Both the position numbers and the translations under genes were made by a program. A DNA stretch of 64,000 bases. Origin: Candidatus Tokpelaia sp. GTDB lineage: Bacteria; Pseudomonadota; Alphaproteobacteria; Rhizobiales; Rhizobiaceae. The notes under the pieces are model-generated. The model was not told where the DNA came from, did not search any database, and saw only the letters and a list, made by a program, of their open reading frames with translations. The first letter of the stretch is position 1. Each line of letters begins with the position of its first letter. The stretch lies in assembly GCF_008636115.1 (NCBI RefSeq), contig NZ_QLZD01000018.1, positions 38,318-102,317 on the forward strand, in the 5' to 3' direction. This document shows, in pieces, positions 37,780-46,862 of this stretch.

Positions 37780-39672
37780 TTATTGTGCCGCTATTTCTGC
37801 CGTTGCCTGTTTGAGCCATTGCTGTGTGCTGCTGTCTGTGATAAAGGGCCGCAGTGTTTTACGGACATGGGCATGATAGGCATTAAGCCAGGCTAATTCT
37901 TCAGCACTGAGCATCGCTGCCAAAACAAGCCTGTTGTCCATAGGGCATAAAGTCAGCGTTTCAAAACTCAGCATCGGCGTGTCACCGCCGGGGATTGCGC
38001 TTGCCGGGCTAATAATCAGCAGATTTTCCAGCCGAATGCCAAAAGCGCCTTCACAATAATAGCCCGGCTCACAGGAAATAATCATGCCGGCATATAATTC
38101 CTGCGCACCGGCGCGGGAGATTGTTTGCGGCCCTTCATGCACGTTGAGAAAACTGCCAATACCATGGCCGGTGCCATGGGCATAATCCATGCCGTTTTGC
38201 CATAAAGCATAACGCGCCAGACTATCCAGATCCCGCCCGCGCGTGCCCTGCGGAAAGCGCGCCCGGCTTAAGTTTATCAGACCTTGCAAAACCAGGGTAA
38301 AGCAGCGTTTTTCTTCTTCTCCCACAGTGCCGATGGCGACAGTGCGGGTAATATCCGTGGTGCCGTCACGATATTGGCCGCCGGAATCGGTCAGATAAAG
38401 CTCTCCTTGCTGAAATTGGCGATTGCTGCCTTCTGTCACGCGATAGTGAATAATGGCGCCATTGGCGCCAATGCCGGAAATTGTATCAAAGGAAATATCT
38501 TCCAGCCGGCTGCCCATGGCGGCGGCTGTGTCACGGCGGAATGCTTCCAATTTTTCGGCGGCGGTAATTTCATCAAGATCGCTATTGTTTTTGGTTGCTG
38601 CTGCGTCCAGCCAGGCCAGAAAACGCACCATGGCCACGCCGTCACGCAAATGTGCCTGCCGCGCGCCGGCAAGCTCGGCTGCTGTTTTAACCGCGCGCGG
38701 CAGCTCGGCCGGGTCATCGGCCGCTATCACCTGCCCGCCCGCTTCTTCCACCAGCAGGCGAAAGGCCTCCGCACAGCCCGCTATATCCAGCATTATTGTG
38801 CTATAATGTTTGATATAGGAAGCCATATAATCGCTCAAGCTGCCTATCGGCACCATCATAGCCACCGGCGCCAGCGCTTCTTCGATAGCGGCATCGCATT
38901 TGGCTTCATCAATAAAAACGACTGCTTTGCCAGCCGGCGGCGCGCTATCATCGACCGGGATAAGGGCAAAGCCTAAAGCTACCGGCGTATGCGCCACATC
39001 GCTGCCGCGTATATTCAGCGCCCAAGCAATAGCAGCCGGTTCGGTCAACAAACAAGCGCCGGCGCCGGCTTTTTTTACCTCAGCGCGGATTGCCGCCAGC
39101 TTATCAGCGGCGCTGCGGCCGGTATATTCAGCCGGCTGGAGCGTAACCCGGCCCTGCGGCGCCGGCGGGCGATCCTGCCAGATAAGATCGATGAGATTTT
39201 CCGGCGCGGCGGTCAGCTCGCCCTGCGGCGCTAAGGCCTCACGCAAGGCGGCGGCTTCTTTTATACTATGCAGCCACGGATCAAAGCCGATTTTCAGCCC
39301 GGCCGCCGGCAGAGAGCCGGCTTGCGCGCGGCTGGCGCTATAATGCCGCAGCCAGGCAGCCGGTGGTGTTGCAATTAAATCTTCATAGGTGAATAGTGCC
39401 GGATCTGTCTGTTGCCGCGCCTGCAATTTGTAGCGGCCATCGACAAACAGTACGGCTGTTTCCGGTAAAATAACAGCATAGCCGGCCGAGCCGTCAAAAC
39501 CGGTGAGCCAGGCCAGTCTTTGCGCACAGGGCGGCACATACTCCCCTTGATATTCATCATTATGGGGAACCAGAAAAGCATCAAATCCCTGCTGCTTCAT
39601 AATCTGACGTAAAGCGCTGAGCCGGTCGCCGGCCTGCTGCGGATTAGTCTCTGTCGTGAAAGACTGGAACAT
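37780..39672 (-). CDS. pepP: Xaa-Pro aminopeptidase (M24B family)
   Basis: 630 residues. Removes N-terminal residues preceding proline; cytoplasmic. The layout is that of the long three-domain form seen in rhizobia and eukaryotes: two creatinase-like N-terminal domains (FLVPHNDEYQGEYVPP at about 35, LTGFDGSAGYAVIL, VDGRYKLQAR) and a pita-bread catalytic domain from about 320. The dimetal ligands are seen in LTDSGGQYRDGTTDITRT (two Asp), HGTGHGIGSFLNVHEGP (His), ISCEPGYY (Glu) and FGIRLENLL (Glu). It lies 70 bases after prmA on the same strand, an arrangement I recall from other rhizobia, so the two probably form an operon. Confidence 0.93.
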   Translation of the reverse strand: MFQSFTTETNPQQAGDRLSALRQIMKQQGFDAFLVPHNDEYQGEYVPPCAQRLAWLTGFDGSAGYAVILPETAVLFVDGRYKLQARQQTDPALFTYEDLIATPPAAWLRHYSASRAQAGSLPAAGLKIGFDPWLHSIKEAAALREALAPQGELTAAPENLIDLIWQDRPPAPQGRVTLQPAEYTGRSAADKLAAIRAEVKKAGAGACLLTEPAAIAWALNIRGSDVAHTPVALGFALIPVDDSAPPAGKAVVFIDEAKCDAAIEEALAPVAMMVPIGSLSDYMASYIKHYSTIMLDIAGCAEAFRLLVEEAGGQVIAADDPAELPRAVKTAAELAGARQAHLRDGVAMVRFLAWLDAAATKNNSDLDEITAAEKLEAFRRDTAAAMGSRLEDISFDTISGIGANGAIIHYRVTEGSNRQFQQGELYLTDSGGQYRDGTTDITRTVAIGTVGEEEKRCFTLVLQGLINLSRARFPQGTRGRDLDSLARYALWQNGMDYAHGTGHGIGSFLNVHEGPQTISRAGAQELYAGMIISCEPGYYCEGAFGIRLENLLIISPASAIPGGDTPMLSFETLTLCPMDNRLVLAAMLSAEELAWLNAYHAHVRKTLRPFITDSSTQQWLKQATAEIAAQ

Positions 39673-39742
39673 ATTTACCCTTTCCCCGTTTTATTGGCAT
39701 AGCGGCCGGTGCCGCCTGCCGCTTTCCGCGGTGGCAGCTCTT

Positions 39743-40624
39743 TCAGCCTGCCGCCGGCCGCCGCAAATGCAGTGTTGCCCAGCCTTGTTTGAAGAGCTTG
39801 TCGACGACCGCCGCCCCATATGCTTGATAAGCGGCGGCGACAGCATCACTCTGTTCAGTCAGCAGGCCGGAAAGCAGCAGCGAGCCACCCGGTTTGAGCG
39901 CCTTTACCATTGCTTCCGCCATAGCAATTATCGGCCCGGCCAGAATATTAGCCATAATCAGATCAAACGGCGCCGCCTGAGCAATAGAGGCGCCGGCAAA
40001 ACCTTCGGCACAGGCAAGGGTGATGGTCTTGCGCACCCCGTTGAGCGCCACATTTTCAGCGGCAATAGCAATAGCCAGCGGGTCATTATCGGTGGCCAGC
40101 ACATGGTTTTTGCCTAATTTGGCCGCGGCAATGGCCAAAATGCCGCTGCCGGTGCCAATATCGAGAATATGGGTCGGTTTTTCCGCCGTAATAATTTTTT
40201 CCAGCATTTCCAGGCAGCCGGCTGTCGTACCGTGATGGCCGGTGCCGAAAGCGCGATTGGCCTCTATTTCTATGCCGATAGCACCCGGGGGGAGCCTGGC
40301 GCGATCATGAGCGCCATGAACAAAAAAATGCCCGGCGCGCACCGGCTTAAGCCCGGCCAGGCTGTGTTTGACCCAGTCAATTTGCGGCAAAACTTCGCGC
40401 TTTACCGCGGCAATATCCGTTGCGGCCAGGGCAGAAAGCCGTGCTCGCGCTGCTTTTTCCTCTTTTTCGGTTACATAAAGGGAAATTGCAAAAATGCCGT
40501 TTTCTTCATCATCAAATGAGGCCAGCGGCCAGCCTTCTTCTTCAAAAGCGGCTTCCGCTCTGGCATAGATTTCTTCCCCCTTTAATTTGGGCAGATCAAG
40601 GAAAAGACGAATCTGCTGGGTCAT
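39743..40624 (-). CDS. prmA: Ribosomal protein L11 methyltransferase
   Basis: 293 residues. SAM-dependent enzyme that trimethylates ribosomal protein L11. An N-terminal substrate-binding domain precedes the methyltransferase fold. Family motifs: IEIEANRAFGTGHHGTTAGC at about 122-141, the SAM loop LDIGTGSGILAIAAAKLG at about 155-172, ATDNDPLAIAIAAENV at about 178-193, FDLIMANILAGPIIAMA at about 218-234, and LLLSGLLTEQSDAV. The length is as expected. It is followed by pepP (70 bases) and preceded by the Sco1-like gene on the same strand. Confidence 0.95.
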   Translation of the reverse strand: MTQQIRLFLDLPKLKGEEIYARAEAAFEEEGWPLASFDDEENGIFAISLYVTEKEEKAARARLSALAATDIAAVKREVLPQIDWVKHSLAGLKPVRAGHFFVHGAHDRARLPPGAIGIEIEANRAFGTGHHGTTAGCLEMLEKIITAEKPTHILDIGTGSGILAIAAAKLGKNHVLATDNDPLAIAIAAENVALNGVRKTITLACAEGFAGASIAQAAPFDLIMANILAGPIIAMAEAMVKALKPGGSLLLSGLLTEQSDAVAAAYQAYGAAVVDKLFKQGWATLHLRRPAAG

Positions 40625-40702
40625 AAAATATTACCCTTTGATATAAAGTTCTGCGCGCCTTTAGCGGCTGCGAATAGCGGCCAAACCGGCCGGCCTGGTT
40701 CA

Positions 40703-41284
40703 TTAACTGTCGGCCAGGGCTTTAAGCTGCTCGATGGCGATGGAATCTTTTTCCTGATAGGGGATCATACCGCGCAAGCGCCCGCCTTTATTCAGCAGCA
40801 GCACCGCTGCCGTATGGTCATAAGTATAATCGCCATCTTCCCCCGCCACTTTGCGGGCGGCAATATTGAAAGATTCCACCATTTTATGCACGGCCTGCGG
40901 CGGGCCGCTAATGCCGATAATCCGGCCGGAGACATTGGCGAGATAATCATGCAGAATTTGCGGCGTATCGCGCTCCGGATCAACAGTTACAAACCAGACA
41001 TTAATATTATCAGCGCTTTTGCCCAGTTTTTGCAGCCAGTTTTGCAGATCAAACAGGGTAGTGGGACAAATATCGGGGCAATGCGTGTAGCCGAAAAAGA
41101 CGGCAGCAGGCTTGGCGCGCAGATCGGCCTGTGTTACTTGTCGGCCATTGGAATCTGTGAGGTTGAAATTGCCGCCCAGAGCACCAGGCATGGTAAACCA
41201 GACATAAAAGCTGAGAAGAACGGCAAAAAGCGCAATAATGCCGGCAATACGGGCAGCCGCAGCCAAGGGAGAATCCTGTTGCAT
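40703..41284 (-). CDS. SCO1/SenC family copper chaperone
   Basis: 193 residues. Membrane-anchored thioredoxin-fold protein that delivers copper to the CuA site of cytochrome c oxidase. One membrane anchor lies at about residues 10-32, with the rest in the periplasm. The copper ligands are visible: GYTHCPDICPTT holds the CxxxC (about 72-76), and YTYDHTAAVLLL holds the distal His (about 161). VTVDPERDTPQIL is the usual central motif. The length is typical. It is divergent from poxB across 240 bases. Oxidase genes are not in this window. Confidence 0.92.
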   Translation of the reverse strand: MQQDSPLAAAARIAGIIALFAVLLSFYVWFTMPGALGGNFNLTDSNGRQVTQADLRAKPAAVFFGYTHCPDICPTTLFDLQNWLQKLGKSADNINVWFVTVDPERDTPQILHDYLANVSGRIIGISGPPQAVHKMVESFNIAARKVAGEDGDYTYDHTAAVLLLNKGGRLRGMIPYQEKDSIAIEQLKALADS

Positions 41285-41524
41285 AATGTGATCTGCCTTT
41301 CTGCCTGTTGTCAGACATGGTTTCCAAGAGCAGGACAGTTCCCGTTTTAAAGCTCTATGCCGTTGAAAACAAGCTTTATCGCAAAATTCTGCCCAGGTGA
41401 GCGGCAGTGCAAGATAAATTGGGGGAATAAGGCACTATGCCCCAATTATGTCACAGGTGAAATTTAAACCGTATCTCGCGGGCGGTTTGATCCGGGCGCG
41501 TCCTGTAACATAAAGGAAAATATC

Positions 41525-43243
41525 ATGGTTAAAAAGAAAGTTGCCGATTGGGTTGTAGATATACTGGAGCGAGCCGGTGTTAAAAATTGTTTCGGTATTG
41601 TCGGCGATTCCCTTAATTATGTGACAGATGCCATTTATCGCAGCAAAATCAACTGGGTGCATATGCGCCATGAAGAAGCAGGTGCTTTTGCTGCCGGGGC
41701 AGAGGCCTATTTGACCGGCGGGCTGAGCGCCTGCGCCGGCTCTTGCGGGCCGGGCAGCCTGCATTTTATCAATGGTATTTTTGAGGCGAATCGCAACCGT
41801 GCGCCGGTAGTGCTGATAGCGAGCCAGATTGCCACCGACAAAATCGGCACGGATTTTCCGCAGGAAGTGGATTTCAAGAGTATTTATGCCCAATCTTCGG
41901 TCTTTTGCCGTGAAATCGCGCGGCCGGAACAGGCACAGTATATTACCGCTATGGCTTGTCAGGCGGCGTTGGAAAAACGCGGTGTGGCGGTGATAATTTT
42001 ATCTTCCGATATTGCGGCGCAGAGTGTAGCGGGCGCGGCTGATTATCCGCTGCACCGGCAGAAAACGCTGATCCGCCCTGAGGATTCGCAGCTTAAGGAG
42101 ATTGCGGCGCTGCTGGCCAAAGGCAAAAAAATCGGTATTTTTGCCGGGGCGGGCGTAGAGGGTGCCCATGAGGAATTATTGCAACTGGCCGGAAAATTGC
42201 AGGCCCCTGTAGCTCATACATCACGCGCCAAGGATTTTGTTGAATATGATAATCCCTATAATATGGGTATGACCGGGCTTTTAGGGGTGAAATCCGGCTA
42301 TGATATGATACAGAATTGCGACACATTGCTGCTGCTGGGCACAGATTTTGCTTATCCGCAATTTTATGCCGACAAAACGGTTTTTATCCAGATTGATGAA
42401 GATCCGACCCATATAGGCCGCCGCCGGCCGGTGCAGCTTGGTGTGGTTGGAGATATTAAGGCAACATTGCAGGCTTTATTACCGTTTTTGCCGCAAAGGG
42501 AGGACACGGCATTTTTGCGGGAATGTCTGGAAGAGCGGAAAAAGACAGTAGAAGCTCTGGCAAAAGAGGAAGAAAAGGTTGGGAAAGATATTATCCACCC
42601 GCAATATCTTGTTGGCCTGTTGAGCAAATATGCTGCTGATGATGCTGTTTTTACGGCTGATGGTGGGTCGTGCTTTGCCTGGGGGCTGCGCCATTTTACC
42701 ACGAACGGCAAAAGGCGCACTTTGATGAGTATGCGGCACGGGACAATGGCCAATGCCATGCCGGAAGCTTTGGGGGCGCAAAAGGCCTTTCCCGGCCGGC
42801 AGGTGATTTCCCTTTCTGGTGATGGCGGGCTGGCTATGCTGCTGGGTGATATGCTGACCGCCATGCAGGAAAAACTGCCGATAAAAATTGTCGTGCTAAA
42901 TAATCGCTCTCTTAATTTTGTTGAGCTGGAGCAAAAAGTAGACGGTCTGGTCAATCATTATACGGATTTGCATAATCCGGATTTCGGCAAACTGGCGGAA
43001 GTGATGGGCTATAAAGGCTGGACAGTAGACAAACCGCAGGAGCTGGCAGATATTGTGCCGCAATTTCTTGCCGTTGACGGCCCGGCGCTGCTTGATGTCA
43101 AAACCACGCCCTATGAGCTGGTTGTGCCGCCGCATGTCAATGTGAGTCAGGTGGCTCATACCGCCCTTTATGGCGCCAAAGCGCTGGCTGCCGGCCGATT
43201 GAAAGATGTTGAAAAACTGCTGACCGATAATTTTGTGAAATAA
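41525..43243 (+). CDS. poxB: Pyruvate dehydrogenase (ubiquinone), PoxB-like
   Basis: 572 residues. Thiamine-diphosphate and FAD enzyme that oxidises pyruvate to acetate and CO2 and passes electrons to ubiquinone at the membrane. The three domains of the family are present: the PYR domain (MRHEEAGAFAAGAEAYLTGG with the catalytic Glu at about 50), the central FAD domain (about 190-335: LLLLGTDFAYPQFY) and the PP domain (SLSGDGGLAMLLGDMLTAMQ, the ThDP-Mg GDG motif, at about 431, then NNRSLNFVELEQ). PoxB is the nearest family, but acetolactate synthase-like relatives cannot be wholly excluded. ATG 41525 follows AAAGGA. A strong terminator follows. Confidence 0.88.
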   Translation: MVKKKVADWVVDILERAGVKNCFGIVGDSLNYVTDAIYRSKINWVHMRHEEAGAFAAGAEAYLTGGLSACAGSCGPGSLHFINGIFEANRNRAPVVLIASQIATDKIGTDFPQEVDFKSIYAQSSVFCREIARPEQAQYITAMACQAALEKRGVAVIILSSDIAAQSVAGAADYPLHRQKTLIRPEDSQLKEIAALLAKGKKIGIFAGAGVEGAHEELLQLAGKLQAPVAHTSRAKDFVEYDNPYNMGMTGLLGVKSGYDMIQNCDTLLLLGTDFAYPQFYADKTVFIQIDEDPTHIGRRRPVQLGVVGDIKATLQALLPFLPQREDTAFLRECLEERKKTVEALAKEEEKVGKDIIHPQYLVGLLSKYAADDAVFTADGGSCFAWGLRHFTTNGKRRTLMSMRHGTMANAMPEALGAQKAFPGRQVISLSGDGGLAMLLGDMLTAMQEKLPIKIVVLNNRSLNFVELEQKVDGLVNHYTDLHNPDFGKLAEVMGYKGWTVDKPQELADIVPQFLAVDGPALLDVKTTPYELVVPPHVNVSQVAHTALYGAKALAAGRLKDVEKLLTDNFVK

Positions 43244-43254
43244 GGGCCGGCGCG

Positions 43255-43287
43255 GGCGGCGGGGGATTTTCTCCTGCCGCCTTTTAT
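43255..43287 (+). terminator. Strong intrinsic terminator after poxB
   Basis: GGCGGC (43255-43260) pairs with GCCGCC (43276-43281), extended inside by GGGGA with TCTCC, and followed by TTTTATT. It separates poxB from the DpnI-like gene. Confidence 0.8.
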
Positions 43288-43316
43288 TGTCACCCTGTCA
43301 GGCTGCGATACTTACG

Positions 43317-44090
43317 GTGAATAAGGATTTTGATCTGAGTTTAGGGGCGGGATATAAAAGCAAAGCGCAAAAAGTTCGGGTGATGAGCGAAGCATGGGTA
43401 GAAAATAATATAGTCTGCCCGGCTTGCGGCAGCGCCTTGCAGAAAGTGAAAAATAATAGCCCGGTGAAGGATTTTCATTGCGCGCAATGCCCTGAGCAGT
43501 TTGAGCTGAAAAGCAGCGGCAAAAAATGGGGGCGGAAAATTATGGCCGGCGCCTATGCCGCTATGCGAAAGCGGCTGCAATCGCCGCAGCCGCCCAATTT
43601 TTTCTTTTTGCACTATAAAGAGACTGCTGCAGGCTGTCGGGTAGAAAATTTCTTTTGTCTGCCGAAGCAGTTTTTCACCGCCAATATTATTGAAAAACGG
43701 TGCTCTTTACGAGCGACAGCGCGGCGCGCCCGCTGGGTCGGCTGCAAAATATTGGTCGATAAATTGCCGGAAAGCGGCAAAATTTTCTATATGCGCGATA
43801 ATATTTGTGCCCCTGATGCCGATGTCAGAAGAAATTTTGCTAAAATCCGATTTTTGAATGCACAAAAGACAGAAGCGAAAAGCTGGCTGATCGATGTGAT
43901 GAAGCAAATTGAATTGCTGGCGCAACGGCGCTTCAGTCTGACAGAGTTTTACGCCAAGGCTGAGGCAGATTTACAAAAGAAGCACCCCGATAACAATAAT
44001 GTCAAAGCAAAAATCCGCCAGCAATTACAAACTCTGCGTGATCAAGGCTATTTATCCTTCAAAGGCGGTGGTATTTATGAATTATGCTAA
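43317..44090 (+). CDS. DpnI-like endonuclease for methylated GATC
   Basis: 257 residues from GTG 43317; this start aligns with the first Met of DpnI (TTG 43287 would add ten). DpnI cuts Gm6ATC and spares unmethylated DNA. Similarity is colinear from end to end: YKSKAQKVRVMSEAWV, a four-Cys zinc site (Cys34, 37, 55, 58), the PD-(D/E)XK core PVKDFHCAQ...FELKS with Asp52, Glu63 and Lys65 (one less than D53/E64/K66 of DpnI), NFFFLHYKE, LPKQFFTANIIEKR, ARRARWVGCKI and the C-terminal winged-helix reader domain ending KIRQQLQTLRDQGYLSFKG. No methyltransferase or second gene of the Dpn type is adjacent. It probably defends against Dam-methylated phage or plasmid DNA, since the host uses GANTC methylation. 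It converges on uvrD. Confidence 0.9.
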   Translation: MNKDFDLSLGAGYKSKAQKVRVMSEAWVENNIVCPACGSALQKVKNNSPVKDFHCAQCPEQFELKSSGKKWGRKIMAGAYAAMRKRLQSPQPPNFFFLHYKETAAGCRVENFFCLPKQFFTANIIEKRCSLRATARRARWVGCKILVDKLPESGKIFYMRDNICAPDADVRRNFAKIRFLNAQKTEAKSWLIDVMKQIELLAQRRFSLTEFYAKAEADLQKKHPDNNNVKAKIRQQLQTLRDQGYLSFKGGGIYELC

Positions 44091-44124
44091 TACTCTGTTT
44101 TTCGCGATTTCGAAATAAAGCGCG

Positions 44125-46698
44125 CTACAGCTTTTCCACATAGCCGGCGAGGACGCGTTTTTGCCCGGCTTTGTCAAAATCTACCGTTAATTTATCATCT
44201 TCCATCGCGCTAATAGTGCCGTTGCCGAATTTAAGGTGAAAGACACGGTCGCCGGGCTTTAAGCCTGCCGCCGCTGTTTTGCCGCTGCCGCCCTTTCTGC
44301 CGCCTGTTCCCTGCTGCAATATTCGCTCTTCCAATAGCGGCGTGCGGTCTGTTGCCGATTTGCCTCTCTCTATGCCGGTTTCAATATCAGCGCCGGAGCG
44401 GCGGCCCCAATTATTGCGGGTAGCTTCCGTTGCATTGCGCTTGCCGCGCTGAAAGCCCGGGGTCTGATAATTGCCGCCAAACGGATCCGGCATATGGAAA
44501 GCACTGCCTGTATGGCCGCTCGCTGCCGTGTAAGGCATGGCATAGCCGCCGTAACTATTATCAGGCACCATAATTTCCACTTGTTCTTCCGGCAGCTCGC
44601 CTAAAAAGCGTGAAGGCATGGTGTTTTGCCACAGGCCGTGAATGCGCCTGTTCTGGCTAAACCAGATATATTCCCGCTGCCGCGCGCGCGTCAGGCCAAC
44701 ATAAGCCAGCCGCCTTTCTTCCTCCAGCCCCTTCTTCCCGCCTTCGTCCAGCGCTCGCTGATGGGGAAACAGGCCTTCCTCCCAGCCGGGCAGAAAAACA
44801 GCGTCAAATTCCAGCCCTTTGGCGGCGTGCAGGGTCATGATATTAACAGCTTCTCTACCGCTTCTATTATCATTTTCCATTACCAGCGCAATATGCTCCA
44901 GAAAGCCGCGCAAATTTTCAAACCCTTCCATAGAGCGGGCAAGCTCTTTTAAATTTTCCAGCCGGCCGGCGGCATCGGCCGATTTATCATTTTGCCACAT
45001 TTCCGTATAGCCGGATTCGTCCAGAATAATTTGCGCTAATTCTGCCGGCGCTGTTGTATCGATTATATTGCGCCAGCGGCGGAAATTTTCTACTACCTCA
45101 CGCAGGGCGCTGCGTTGTTTGGCCGGCAGCTCCGTGCCCGCTATCAGCTCTGCCGCTGCCGCCAATAGCGGCATATGCAGCCGGCGCGCTGTATCATGCA
45201 GCCGGCGCAGGCAGGCATCGCCCAGGCCGCGTTTCGGCAGGTTGAAAATCCGCTCAAAGGCCATATCATCAGCCGGCTGTGCTGCCACGCGCAAATAGGC
45301 AATGGCATCGCGGATTTCCTGCCGCTCATAAAAGCGCTGCCCGCCAATAATACGGTAATCAAGGCCGATTATACCGAAACGCTCTTCAAATTCGCGCGTC
45401 TGAAATGAGGCGCGCACCAGAATGGCAATAGCGCCCAGTGCCGTGCCGCTGCTCAGCAGCGCCTCAATTTCATCGCCAATAGCGCGCGCTTCTTCCTGGC
45501 TGTCCCAGGCGGCGTATAATCGAACTTTTGCCGCATCATCAGCCACTTTATCGGGGAACAGGGTTTTGCCCAGCCGGCCTTGATTATAGGCAATAAGATG
45601 CGAAGCTGTGGCCAGAATAGGCGCGGTAGAACGATAATTGCGCTCCAGACGGATAAGTTTTGCCCCCGGAAAATCATGCTCAAAGCGCAGAATATTATCG
45701 ACCTCTGCCCCGCGCCAGCCGTAAATAGACTGGTCATCATCGCCGACACAGCAGAGATTGACGCTCTGCCGCTCCCCTGTCTGTGGATTGGGCAGCCTTT
45801 GCGCCAGCAGCCGCAGCCATAAATATTGCGCCAGATTGGTATCCTGATATTCATCAACCAGAATATAGCGGAATTTCTGCTGATATTTTGCCAGAATATC
45901 CGGGCGCTTTTTAAAAACGGCAATCGGCAGCAGCAGCAAATCGCCAAAATCGCAGCTATTGGTAGTTTTCAGCCTTTCCTGATAGGCTTGGTATAAGATC
46001 CGTCCTTTGCCGTCACCAAAAGAACGGGCATCACCTTCCGGCACTCGCTCCGGTGTCCAGCCTTTGTTTTTCCACTCATCAATTTTATGCGCCAGGCTGC
46101 GCGCCGGCCATCTTTTATCGTCCAGTCCCTCAGCGCGAATCAGTTGTTTGAGCAGGCGCTGGACATCATCACTGTCTAAAATAGTGAAATCCGGCTTTAA
46201 TTCCGCCAATTCGGCATGAATGCGCAAAAATTTTGCCCCGAGCGCATGAAATGTGCCCAGCCACGGCATGGCTTGCACGGCTTCACCAACAAGCCTGCCA
46301 ATACGCTCTTTCATTTCGCTGGCAGCTTTATTAGTAAAAGTCACGGCCAGAATCTGTTTTGGAGCAGCCAGTTTTTGTGCCAGAATATAGGCGATACGCG
46401 TAGTCAAAACCCGCGTTTTCCCTGTTCCGGCGCCAGCCAGCACCAATAACGGGCCTTCGGTTGTTTCTACCGCTTCACGCTGTTGCGGGTTCAAATTTTT
46501 TAGCGAAAAATTCGGGCAGACAGGCGGCAGCCCGCGTGCCGCTATAGCGCGCTCGGCAAGATTCACTGCCGGCTGCGGCGTGACGGCAGAATTTTCATCG
46601 CCGCTGCCGTCCGCTACATTTTCGGCCGGGTTTTGATCTGCCTCATTGCTCTCATAATGGCGGGGAATATTAGCGGGAGGAGAATTATCGGGCATCAT
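44125..46698 (-). CDS. uvrD: DNA helicase II, UvrD/PcrA type
   Basis: 857 residues. 3'-5' SF1A helicase for excision and mismatch repair. After a 65-residue acidic leader come LNPQQREAVETTEGPLLVLA (Q motif), the Walker A GAGTGKTR (about 92-99), VTFTNKAASEMKERIG, VDEYQDTNLAQY (motif II, about 290), VGDDDQSIYGWRGA (motif III), RLERNYRST (motif IV), NIMTLHAAKGLEFDAVFLPG (motif V) and RRLAYVGLTRARQ (motif VI). The C-terminus is a long Gly/Arg/Thr-rich linker and a final fold FHLKFGNGTISAMEDDKLTV, typical of UvrD tails. It is longer than E. coli UvrD (720) because of the leader and linker. Confidence 0.96.
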   Translation of the reverse strand: MMPDNSPPANIPRHYESNEADQNPAENVADGSGDENSAVTPQPAVNLAERAIAARGLPPVCPNFSLKNLNPQQREAVETTEGPLLVLAGAGTGKTRVLTTRIAYILAQKLAAPKQILAVTFTNKAASEMKERIGRLVGEAVQAMPWLGTFHALGAKFLRIHAELAELKPDFTILDSDDVQRLLKQLIRAEGLDDKRWPARSLAHKIDEWKNKGWTPERVPEGDARSFGDGKGRILYQAYQERLKTTNSCDFGDLLLLPIAVFKKRPDILAKYQQKFRYILVDEYQDTNLAQYLWLRLLAQRLPNPQTGERQSVNLCCVGDDDQSIYGWRGAEVDNILRFEHDFPGAKLIRLERNYRSTAPILATASHLIAYNQGRLGKTLFPDKVADDAAKVRLYAAWDSQEEARAIGDEIEALLSSGTALGAIAILVRASFQTREFEERFGIIGLDYRIIGGQRFYERQEIRDAIAYLRVAAQPADDMAFERIFNLPKRGLGDACLRRLHDTARRLHMPLLAAAAELIAGTELPAKQRSALREVVENFRRWRNIIDTTAPAELAQIILDESGYTEMWQNDKSADAAGRLENLKELARSMEGFENLRGFLEHIALVMENDNRSGREAVNIMTLHAAKGLEFDAVFLPGWEEGLFPHQRALDEGGKKGLEEERRLAYVGLTRARQREYIWFSQNRRIHGLWQNTMPSRFLGELPEEQVEIMVPDNSYGGYAMPYTAASGHTGSAFHMPDPFGGNYQTPGFQRGKRNATEATRNNWGRRSGADIETGIERGKSATDRTPLLEERILQQGTGGRKGGSGKTAAAGLKPGDRVFHLKFGNGTISAMEDDKLTVDFDKAGQKRVLAGYVEKL

Positions 46699-46862
46699 TA
46701 AGCAGGATTTAATGGTTTTCGCAGCAAAAAGCGAGGGGCCGGCTGCTTTATCCCGCGCTTTATTTAAAACCGCATCAGAAGATTCCGGCCTGGAGGTGAA
46801 GGAGAGGCCGCTTCTGCCGCCTGCCTTTGTGCCGGCGCGGCAATCCCCCCAGGCTCTTATGG

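Noticed and set aside
43244..46698. A complete restriction-modification system around the DpnI-like gene
   Set aside because: The neighbours are poxB and uvrD, ordinary metabolic and repair genes; no methyltransferase motifs were seen.
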